Positions 1-5,020 of a stretch of 6,083 bases of DNA are shown one piece after another. Numbering within the stretch: position 1 is the first letter of the stretch; each line of letters starts with the position of its first letter. Below the pieces are notes generated by a model. The model searched no databases. It was given only the letters and a program-made list of their open reading frames with translations, and had not been told where the DNA came from. The position numbers and the translations under genes are program-made. Origin of the DNA: Myxococcales bacterium (GTDB taxonomy: Bacteria > Myxococcota_A > Bradymonadia > Bradymonadales > Bradymonadaceae); NCBI GenBank assembly GCA_007120615.1, contig SKNI01000477.1, forward strand, positions 1 through 6,083, in the 5' to 3' direction.

Positions 1-1
1 A

Positions 2-277
2 CCGCTCGGCGATCCCATTCCCGGGATCGGAACCGAGACGGTGGTCGAAAAAATTCGCGCCCACGGCACGAGGGTGACCTACCTGCCGAAAGAAGAGAAA
101 ATCAACGAATACCTTCTGCAGGTATTAGAGATCGACGATAAGGTGATCTTTTTCGGCGGAGAAGATCTTTTGGAACAGGCCGACCATCTGCAGGCGGAGC
201 TGGCAAGTCGCGCCGCGCAAACCCCGCCGGAGGCCGAACAGCCTCGGCTCGACGGTCCCCTGACGAAAGGAGAATGA
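2..277 (+). CDS. C-terminal part of a MurC-like Mur ligase (UDP-N-acetylmuramate--L-alanine ligase family), 5' end outside the window
   Basis: The reading frame is open from the left edge, so this is the last 91 codons of a longer gene. A GTG at 41 lies in the same frame but has nothing to recommend it as a start. The fragment opens with GDPIPGI, which resembles the DPIPG motif in the third (C-terminal, Rossmann-like) domain of MurC. It continues with a predicted helix (ETVVEKIRAHG), a strand (VTYLP), and a final DDKVIFFGGEDLLEQA where MurC normally has a strand leading to GAGxI. MurC joins L-alanine to UDP-MurNAc in the cytoplasm using ATP. The MurD gene starting 4 bases downstream supports a Mur ligase. 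The last ~20 residues (Ala/Pro/Glu-rich) look like an unstructured tail. The GGED ending is not the usual GAG, and the catalytic domain is not visible, so an Mpl-type or other Mur ligase remains possible. Confidence 0.62.
   Translation, partial: PLGDPIPGIGTETVVEKIRAHGTRVTYLPKEEKINEYLLQVLEIDDKVIFFGGEDLLEQADHLQAELASRAAQTPPEAEQPRLDGPLTKGE
266..272 (+). promoter_or_regulatory. Ribosome binding site of murD
   Basis: AAAGGAG lies 9 bases before the ATG at 282 and sits inside the last codons of the preceding Mur ligase gene. A strong Shine-Dalgarno within the upstream gene and a 4-base gap between the genes indicate a tightly packed operon. This fixes the murD start. Confidence 0.8.
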
Positions 278-281
278 TTCG

Positions 282-1676
282 ATGAAGAGCAGATGGCTTG
301 ATTATCAGCGATATGCCGTCTGGGGGATGGCTCGCAGTGGAAAGGCGGCGGCCAACCTTCTGGCAAGACGCGGCAAAGAGGTGGTGCTCAGCGATATCTG
401 CTCTGTCGAGGAGGTGAATAAGCGAAGTGAGGGCCTCGATCCGCGGGTCCAGACGGTGGCAGAAGAGAATCGGATCGGCGACGCCGAAGTGATCGTCACC
501 TCTCCCGGTCTTGCTCCGGGGCTGCCAGTCTTTGCGGAGGCCCGACGCCGCTCAATTCCGGTGATATCGGAGGTGGAGTTGGCCTTTGCGGCGGGCTCCA
601 ACCCCTGGCTTGGGATTACGGGCACCGATGGAAAGACCACGACCGCAAGCCTCACCGGAGCCATGCTCGCTGCCGGTGGCGTCAACGCCGTGGTGGCCGG
701 AAATATCGGCACTGCCCTATGTGAGGTGGTCGAAGAGGCCCCAGACGACGCCGTCATCGTCGCCGAACTCAGCGCCAATCAGCTCTGGAGCTGTCATAGC
801 CTCGCCATTCGGGCCGCAGCGATCACCAATATGGCCCCCGATCATCTCGATTATTTTCCGTCCACCTCCGACTATTACGCTGCGAAATTGCGCCTCGTCG
901 AGATGCAGAAACACTCTGGAGATACCATCTTACCCCTGGCCAACCGCGAACTCTACAACTCGTTGGGCACCGACGGCGGGGGAGAGCGGACCTATTTTGG
1001 CTCCTCCCATGATCTGAGCGAGGAGTTGAGCAATGTGGTCTATTTTGACGACCAGGGAAGAGGGCTGGAGCGGGTGAACGGCCAGGAGCGGGTCTGGCTG
1101 GAGGACTTCTCAAAAACCCATCTCATCGGTCCTCACAATCAACTCAACGCGTCGTGCGCCGCGGCGCTGGCCCGCACATTAGATGTCTCCTGGGAGGCCA
1201 TCGAAGCGGGGCTGATGTCTTTTCGGCCGCTGGCTCACCGCATGGAGCCGGTGGAGACGATCGATGGTGTTCGGTTCATCGACGACTCCAAAGCCACCAA
1301 TCCTCACGCCTCGCTGGCGGGACTTCGAGGAATCTCTGAGCCCCTGATCGTCATCGCCGGAGGGCTCGATAAGGGACTTCCCCTGAATCAATGGGTCGAT
1401 GAAGTCGCACAGCGCGCCGAAGTGGTGATCCTTATCGGTTCGATCACCGATAAATTGGCGGACCTGCTGGTCGAGCAGGGCGCGGTGGTAGTGGGGGCCG
1501 GGTCGCTCAAGCATGCTGTAGAGGTGGCCAAGAAACGGGCAAGGCCGGGGAGCACGGTGGTGCTCAGCCCGGCCTGTTCCAGTTATGATATGTTCAGCAG
1601 CTATAAAGAGCGCGGCCAGGTCTTTAAAGACGCCGTTCGAGCACTCAAAGGTGCAGACCACGCTGATCAGCCTTAG
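282..1676 (+). CDS. murD: UDP-N-acetylmuramoyl-L-alanine--D-glutamate ligase MurD
   Basis: MurD adds D-glutamate to UDP-MurNAc-L-alanine with ATP, the second amino-acid step of cytoplasmic peptidoglycan precursor synthesis. At 464 residues it is of normal family length (E. coli about 438). The N-terminal Rossmann domain begins near residue 10 (VWGMARSGKAAA) and ends near SPGLAPG (74-80). The ATPase domain has the P-loop GTDGKTTT (114-121), ELSANQL (162-168), NMAPDHLD (183-190), and YYAAKLRL (198-205), whose Lys202 matches the carbamylated lysine of Mur ligases. HNQLNA (285-290) and FRPLAHRMEPV (314-324) lead into the C-terminal domain, which carries DDSKATNPHAS (334-344), GGLDKG (360-365) and the MurD-typical SPACSSYDMF (429-438) with ERGQVF (443-448). 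The P-loop has Asp where Asn is usual, and ELSANQL replaces the usual ELSSFQL. The gene sits 4 bases after a MurC-like gene and is probably cotranscribed with it. The end converges with the biotin carrier gene. Confidence 0.94.
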   Translation: MKSRWLDYQRYAVWGMARSGKAAANLLARRGKEVVLSDICSVEEVNKRSEGLDPRVQTVAEENRIGDAEVIVTSPGLAPGLPVFAEARRRSIPVISEVELAFAAGSNPWLGITGTDGKTTTASLTGAMLAAGGVNAVVAGNIGTALCEVVEEAPDDAVIVAELSANQLWSCHSLAIRAAAITNMAPDHLDYFPSTSDYYAAKLRLVEMQKHSGDTILPLANRELYNSLGTDGGGERTYFGSSHDLSEELSNVVYFDDQGRGLERVNGQERVWLEDFSKTHLIGPHNQLNASCAAALARTLDVSWEAIEAGLMSFRPLAHRMEPVETIDGVRFIDDSKATNPHASLAGLRGISEPLIVIAGGLDKGLPLNQWVDEVAQRAEVVILIGSITDKLADLLVEQGAVVVGAGSLKHAVEVAKKRARPGSTVVLSPACSSYDMFSSYKERGQVFKDAVRALKGADHADQP

Positions 1677-1687
1677 ACGAGAACCGA

Positions 1688-1912
1688 CTAGTCCTCTTCC
1701 ATAATGATCAGGACCTGGTCCTCGTCGACGGCCTCACCTTCTTCCACGAGGATTTCTTTGATGGTGCCGTCTTCCGGGGCGATCACGGGCATCTCCATCT
1801 TCATCGACTCCAGGATGATCAGGTCGTCGTCTTCTTCGACCTCATCTCCGACTTCAACTTCGATCTTCCAGACCGTTCCGGTGATATGCGCGAGGACTTT
1901 TTCTTCGGCCAT
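1688..1912 (-). CDS. Small stand-alone biotin carboxyl carrier protein (biotinyl domain, AccB/PccA-like)
   Basis: This protein carries biotin covalently. A biotin carboxylase carboxylates the biotin, and the domain then swings to a carboxyltransferase that passes CO2 to acetyl- or acyl-CoA. The ATG at 1912 is preferred over a TTG 12 bases upstream (1924), because that TTG overlaps the Shine-Dalgarno. The product is 74 residues and is essentially one biotinyl/lipoyl fold. The biotinylation motif ESMKMEMP spans 35-42, with Lys38 as the modified residue. GDEVEEDD precedes it, and PEDGTI and EEGEAV follow at the usual spacing. It lacks the N-terminal region and Pro/Ala linker of E. coli-type AccB (about 156 residues), which resembles free carriers of acyl-CoA carboxylases. 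By my count 25 of 74 residues are Asp or Glu, which is extreme. It lies downstream of a biotin carboxylase on the same strand, its obvious partner. A lipoyl role is unlikely given the MKM context. Confidence 0.9.
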   Translation of the reverse strand: MAEEKVLAHITGTVWKIEVEVGDEVEEDDDLIILESMKMEMPVIAPEDGTIKEILVEEGEAVDEDQVLIIMEED

Positions 1913-1918
1913 TTTCGT

Positions 1919-1922
1919 CTCC
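1919..1922 (-). promoter_or_regulatory. Ribosome binding site of the biotin carrier gene
   Basis: On the - strand GGAG is followed by six bases and then the ATG at 1912. The upstream in-frame TTG (1924-1922) shares a base with this motif, so it cannot use it. This argues for the 74-residue product. Confidence 0.72.
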
Positions 1923-1987
1923 AATATTGGTCGTCAATTCATTGCTTCGGGCAAAAACATCATGGGATACGGATCGCATAGACGCTT

Positions 1988-2016
1988 AAAAAACTCCAGG
2001 GGGATCGCCCGTTGAG
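1988..2016 (-). terminator. Weak terminator-like hairpin between biotin carboxylase and biotin carrier genes
   Basis: Reading the - strand just after the biotin carboxylase stop (2019), CTC (2016-2014) can pair with GAG (1996-1994), one A-T pair follows, and GGG (2010-2008) can pair with CCC. The loop is about 4 bases, and TTTTTT (1993-1988) comes directly after the stem. The stem is interrupted by an A.G mismatch and an internal C/CC loop, so it is weak. It could be a leaky terminator that separates expression of the two genes, or chance. The energy was not calculated. Confidence 0.3.
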
Positions 2017-2018
2017 GA

Positions 2019-3365
2019 TCACTTAAAGCGCGGCTCCAGCCAGCCCGTATGAGCGGTGCCGGCTCGGAATTCCTCTTCATCCATCACGGTGATGTGCATC
2101 TCTCGATTGGTGGTCAACTCTCCTATCTGAAAGAACGAGAGAGCGCTTTTCATCTTGTCAATGGTGGCCTGTCGGTCCGCCCCGTGGACGATGAGCTTGG
2201 CGATCAGGGGGTCATAGAAGGGGGTCACTTTGGAGCCGGAGGTCACTCCCGAGTCTATCCTGATGCCCGGTCCCTCGGGCTGAACCCAGTCGGTGATCTG
2301 ACCGGGAGCCGGCATGAAGCGCTTGTCCGGGTTTTCGGCGTAAATTCTGCATTCGATGGCGTGACCGTCGATGCTCAGATCCTCTTGCTTAAGATCGAGT
2401 GACTCTCCGGCAGCGATGCGAATCTGCCACTCCACCAGGTCCACACCGGTGATAAATTCGGTGACCGGATGCTCCACCTGAAGCCGGGTATTCATCTCGA
2501 TAAAGTAGAAATTACCCTCGCCGTCGACGATGAACTCCACGGTCCCGGCGTTGGTATATTTGCTGGCGTTGACCAGGGCCAATGCGGCTGTGGTCATGGC
2601 CTCTCGAAGCCCTTCGAATTGGGAGGCTGCCGGTGAGGGGGCCTCTTCAATGACCTTCTGATGTCGACGCTGCACGCTGCATTCGCGCTCAAAGAGGTGA
2701 ATGGCGTGTCCGTCATTGTCGGCCAGAACCTGCACTTCAATATGGCGAGGATTCTCGATGAACTTTTCGATATAGAAGGCGGGATCGCCGAAGGCCGATT
2801 CGGCGCGGCGAACGGAGGTCTTGATCGCTTTTTTGAGCTTCTTTTCATTCTTGGCCAGGTTCATACCGATTCCGCCGCCGCCGGCGCTGGCTTTGACGAG
2901 AACCGGGTAGCCCAGGGTCTCGGCGATCGCGATGGCAGCTTCTTCATCGGCCACGGGACCATCGGAGCCGGGGACGACGGGCACGCCCGCGTTTTCGGCG
3001 AATTCACGGGCCTGGGCTTTATCACCCATCAGCTCCATGACCTCCGGGCGGGGGCCGATGAAAATTAATCCGGCCTCCTCAACGCGGTGGACGAACTCCG
3101 AATTTTCACTGAGAAGTCCGTACCCTGGATGAATCGCCTCGGCGCCGTGTTTCTTCGCCGCTGCCAGAATCGCATCCTGATCGAGATAACTCTTGGTCAC
3201 GTGGGCGGGCCCGATCTCCACTGCGACGTCTGCGGCCAAGACATGAGGGGCCTCGGCGTCGGCTTCGCTGTACACGGCAACGGTGCGGATGCCCATCTTC
3301 TTGCAGGTTCGGATGATGCGGGCAGCGATCTCACCGCGATTGGCGATCAATATGGTGTTGAACAT
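2019..3365 (-). CDS. accC: Biotin carboxylase subunit of acetyl-CoA/acyl-CoA carboxylase
   Basis: This subunit uses ATP and bicarbonate to carboxylate the biotin on a carrier protein, the first half-reaction of malonyl-CoA (or methylmalonyl-CoA) formation in the cytoplasm. The ATG at 3365 has GAGGA five bases upstream and gives the standard N-terminus MFNTILIANRGEIA. An in-frame TTG at 3407 would add 14 atypical residues. The 448-residue product matches E. coli AccC (449). The N-terminal preATP-grasp domain includes HPGYGLLSEN (79-88). The ATP-grasp region has Lys116, Lys158, the glycine loop AGGGGIGM (161-168), HIEVQVLAD (208-216) and RRHQKVIEEAPSP (233-245). Metal ligands are Glu277 (VEF) and Glu290 in IEMNTRLQVEHPVTE, and the catalytic-type Arg is at 340 (HAIECR). 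The C-terminal domain ends normally, with no fused carrier or carboxyltransferase. The glycine loop has Ile at 166 where E. coli has Arg. The carrier gene follows 106 bases downstream. Acetyl-CoA versus propionyl-CoA specificity lies in the missing carboxyltransferase and cannot be read here. Confidence 0.94.
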   Translation of the reverse strand: MFNTILIANRGEIAARIIRTCKKMGIRTVAVYSEADAEAPHVLAADVAVEIGPAHVTKSYLDQDAILAAAKKHGAEAIHPGYGLLSENSEFVHRVEEAGLIFIGPRPEVMELMGDKAQAREFAENAGVPVVPGSDGPVADEEAAIAIAETLGYPVLVKASAGGGGIGMNLAKNEKKLKKAIKTSVRRAESAFGDPAFYIEKFIENPRHIEVQVLADNDGHAIHLFERECSVQRRHQKVIEEAPSPAASQFEGLREAMTTAALALVNASKYTNAGTVEFIVDGEGNFYFIEMNTRLQVEHPVTEFITGVDLVEWQIRIAAGESLDLKQEDLSIDGHAIECRIYAENPDKRFMPAPGQITDWVQPEGPGIRIDSGVTSGSKVTPFYDPLIAKLIVHGADRQATIDKMKSALSFFQIGELTTNREMHITVMDEEEFRAGTAHTGWLEPRFK

Positions 3366-3469
3366 TGTCTTCCTCACTTCGAAAGGCGTTTTCAGGTTGA
3401 GATTCAATCTGAGATGTAAGTAATCACTAACATGGAATGGAAAGGGTGGTCAAATTGGAGCGACAGATC
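3366..3469 (-). promoter_or_regulatory. Gap upstream of the biotin carboxylase gene, with possible -35 and an 11-base palindrome
   Basis: The 104 bases between the flavoprotein stop and the biotin carboxylase start are AT-richer than the coding DNA. On the - strand TTGACC (3453-3448) resembles a sigma-70 -35 box, but no good -10 lies 16-18 bases downstream. A perfect palindrome AGATT-G-AATCT occupies 3410-3400. Extended to 15 bases (3412-3398) it has one mismatched pair. It lies about 35 bases before the start codon, where an operator could act. I see no terminator hairpin for the upstream operon. This is weak evidence for an independent promoter. Confidence 0.3.
3371..3375 (-). promoter_or_regulatory. 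Ribosome binding site of the biotin carboxylase gene
   Basis: GAGGA on the - strand sits five bases before the ATG at 3365. It decides this start over the in-frame TTG at 3407, which has no comparable motif. Confidence 0.75.
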
Positions 3470-4432
3470 TCATAGATAGCCCAGATCAGAAGCACAGGTC
3501 CGGGCTGCCACGGCGCCGTTTCCCGTGGCCGTTACGACCGACCGGAGGGGAGTGACGCTCACGTCGCCCACTGCAAAAATAGCGGGGTTGGATGTTCGAA
3601 AGTGGTCATCGACCTGCACAAAGCCCCGGGAATCGCATTCCAATTCATCACATCCTCCGGGGAGCTGCGGCTCTACACCGATTCGAACGAAGAGGGCTGC
3701 AACCTCCATTATTCGCTCGTCGCCGTCCTGATCGATGGTGAGCATACAGCCCAGGCCACCCTCGGAGCCGGGGAGACTTTCGACCGGGGAAGGGCGCTCG
3801 ATTTTTTCAACGATCGAGGGGATCGGAGCGATCGTTATCTGGGGGGCTTCTTCCACGGCGCGGACAAAAGCGGGGCGGGCTCGAAGCGATGAACTCCGAA
3901 GAAAGAGGGTCACATCGCAGTCCACTCGGGCCAGGCGAAGGGCGTTTTCGAATCCCGCGTCCCCACCGCCGACCACGGCCACGGGCTGTCCGGCGACTCG
4001 TTCAGCATCTCCGGCGGCGCTCTGGCTAATCCACTTGCCAGAAAGCCCCTCCTCTTCGCCGGGAACCCCGAGCTTTCGATAGCTTGTGCCAGTTGCCAGG
4101 ATCACGCGTTTCACAGCGATGGACGACTGATCTTCCATTTTGATTCGAACCCCGTCTTCCTCAGGACGAATCGATACCACCCGGGCTTGCCGAAGGGTAA
4201 GTCGGCGCTTCTGCACATGATCTTGAAGGCGACTCACGAGCGCGGCGCCATCGTCAAAAATACCGCCGGGGACGTTTCTAATCTGGTTGTGCACCCGCAC
4301 CAACTGTCCACCGGCCTCGCCTGAGGTGTCGACCCAATGGAAGGGGACCTCGAATTCGGCCAGCCAGAGCGCTGCGCTGATCCCCGCAGGACCTGCTCCG
4401 ATCAGCAGGACAGATGGATTGGGGTCACTCAT
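3470..4432 (-). CDS. NAD(P)/FAD-dependent oxidoreductase, thioredoxin-reductase-like fold without the CxxC redox pair
   Basis: This is a two-dinucleotide-binding-domain flavoprotein of 320 residues, close to thioredoxin reductase in length. The ATG at 4432 overlaps the folE stop as ATGA, implying translational coupling. Longer in-frame starts would lie inside folE. FAD binding is shown by GAGPAGISAA (12-21), EAGGQL (39-44), ATGTSYRKLGVPGE (113-126) and FAVGD (286-290). NAD(P)H binding is shown by VVGGGDAGFENAL (153-165), followed by FLRSSSLR (177-184), which keeps two arginines of the HRRxxxR-type NADPH motif. Thioredoxin reductase has CxxC just before the NADPH domain. Here that stretch is SQSAAGD (136-142), with no cysteine. 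Cysteines occur only at 172, 229, 261, 266 and 313, and none forms CxxC. It therefore should not reduce thioredoxin by the classical route. Known relatives without this pair include YumC-type ferredoxin/flavodoxin-NADP reductases and YpdA-type bacillithiol reductases. The substrate is unknown, and no signal peptide is seen, so it is probably cytoplasmic. Confidence 0.87.
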   Translation of the reverse strand: MSDPNPSVLLIGAGPAGISAALWLAEFEVPFHWVDTSGEAGGQLVRVHNQIRNVPGGIFDDGAALVSRLQDHVQKRRLTLRQARVVSIRPEEDGVRIKMEDQSSIAVKRVILATGTSYRKLGVPGEEEGLSGKWISQSAAGDAERVAGQPVAVVGGGDAGFENALRLARVDCDVTLFLRSSSLRARPAFVRAVEEAPQITIAPIPSIVEKIERPSPVESLPGSEGGLGCMLTIDQDGDERIMEVAALFVRIGVEPQLPGGCDELECDSRGFVQVDDHFRTSNPAIFAVGDVSVTPLRSVVTATGNGAVAARTCASDLGYL

Positions 4433-4992
4433 AGTGCTCTTTCGGCGCTCTGAAATTGGGTGAGGAGCTGGCCGCGTTGCTCTCCTTCCTGCAGGGCTCC
4501 TCGGGAGGCCAGAGAGATGAGCTCTCCGGTCTTTTTGGCGCCCCGCATCTCCATGCATAGCTGACGAGCTCGGAGACGAACCAGGAGACCTCGGGGGTTG
4601 AGAGTCTGTTGTATATAATCGGTGATCTCCGCGATCATGCGCTCCTGGACCTGTGGGCGGCGCGCAAAATGATCGATGATTCGTCCGATGCTTCCAAACC
4701 CCACCATCTCCTTATCGGGCTGATAGGCCACGTCCACCGTGCCAAAGAAGGGCAATAGATGGTGGACACACATGCTCTGAAAGGGGGTGGCGCATATCAG
4801 GACCGGGCCATGGACCGCATCGCTCTTCGGTGGTGGAAAGGTGCTGATCTCCGGCGGCTCTTCATGCAATCCGGCGAAGAGCTCTTTGAGCATCTCCGTG
4901 TATCTCTGAGGCGTTTCGACCAGTTCCGGATCGGCGACCTCGTCAAGACCGAGAGCGGCGAGGTAGGCGCGAAATTGTTCAGCCGTATTCAC
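4429..4992 (-). CDS. folE: GTP cyclohydrolase I family protein, divergent active site
   Basis: GTP cyclohydrolase I opens and rebuilds GTP into 7,8-dihydroneopterin triphosphate, the first step of folate and pterin synthesis. The 187-residue product begins at a GTG (4992) with AAGG seven bases upstream. It aligns with E. coli FolE from ETPQR (26-30) and KELFAGL (36-42) onward. MCVHHLLPFFG (74-84) and CMEMRG (146-151) carry the zinc ligands Cys75, His78 and Cys146. His77, Arg104, Gln116, Glu117 (QVQER) and Arg150 match other active-site residues. Three positions differ from E. coli as I recall its sequence: Ser135-Lys136 become Gly100-Ser101 (VGFGSIGR), and His179 of HxC becomes Gln144 (QLC). 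The Thr-rich stretch after the RG motif is also absent. The fold and metal site look intact, but canonical activity is uncertain, so a modified cyclohydrolase is possible. It lies 28 bases after ruvB and overlaps the flavoprotein gene by 4 bases. The family call is firm; the symbol is by homology. Confidence 0.88.
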   Translation of the reverse strand: MNTAEQFRAYLAALGLDEVADPELVETPQRYTEMLKELFAGLHEEPPEISTFPPPKSDAVHGPVLICATPFQSMCVHHLLPFFGTVDVAYQPDKEMVGFGSIGRIIDHFARRPQVQERMIAEITDYIQQTLNPRGLLVRLRARQLCMEMRGAKKTGELISLASRGALQEGEQRGQLLTQFQSAERAL

Positions 4993-4999
4993 AGGGCGA

Positions 5000-5003
5000 C
5001 CTT
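5000..5003 (-). promoter_or_regulatory. Ribosome binding site of the folE-like gene
   Basis: AAGG on the - strand lies seven bases before a GTG start (4992), inside the 28-base gap after ruvB. No ATG upstream or shortly downstream would fit the family N-terminus better, so the GTG start is preferred. Confidence 0.55.
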
Positions 5004-5020
5004 ATGGAGTTGGAGCTTCG

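Noticed and set aside
79..778. Open - strand frames of 95 and 157 codons opposite the Mur ligase genes
   Set aside because: They are antisense to strongly recognisable Mur ligase sequence, have low-complexity Ser/Arg/Pro composition and resemble no family.
1662..1671. Perfect palindrome GCTGATCAGC at the end of murD as a terminator or operator
   Set aside because: It cannot form a proper hairpin (no loop), has no T run and lies in coding sequence.
1710..1722. Inverted repeat AGGACC-T-GGTCCT in the 3' end of the carrier gene
   Set aside because: The one-base spacer leaves no room for a hairpin loop and the site is within coding sequence; no T run follows.
1925..1990. Promoter for the carrier gene in the gap (TTGACG and TTGCCC as -35 candidates)
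   Set aside because: No acceptable -10 lies at the right distance, and one candidate would place the -10 on the start codon.
1704..2015. 103-codon + strand frame covering the biotin carrier gene and the gap
   Set aside because: Ser/Ile/Thr-rich product is the antisense reading of the acidic carrier protein, with no independent support.
2661..3068. 135-codon + strand frame opposite the biotin carboxylase gene
   Set aside because: It mirrors conserved biotin carboxylase codons and shows no recognisable domain; long antisense frames are expected in GC-rich coding DNA.
3366..3407. Longer biotin carboxylase starting at TTG (3407)
   Set aside because: A good Shine-Dalgarno precedes the ATG at 3365, which gives the standard family N-terminus; the extra residues are atypical.
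4433..4558. Longer flavoprotein with an Arg/Pro-rich N-terminal extension
   Set aside because: The extension lies wholly inside folE in another frame; the ATG at 4432 overlaps the folE stop as ATGA and directly precedes the FAD-binding fold.
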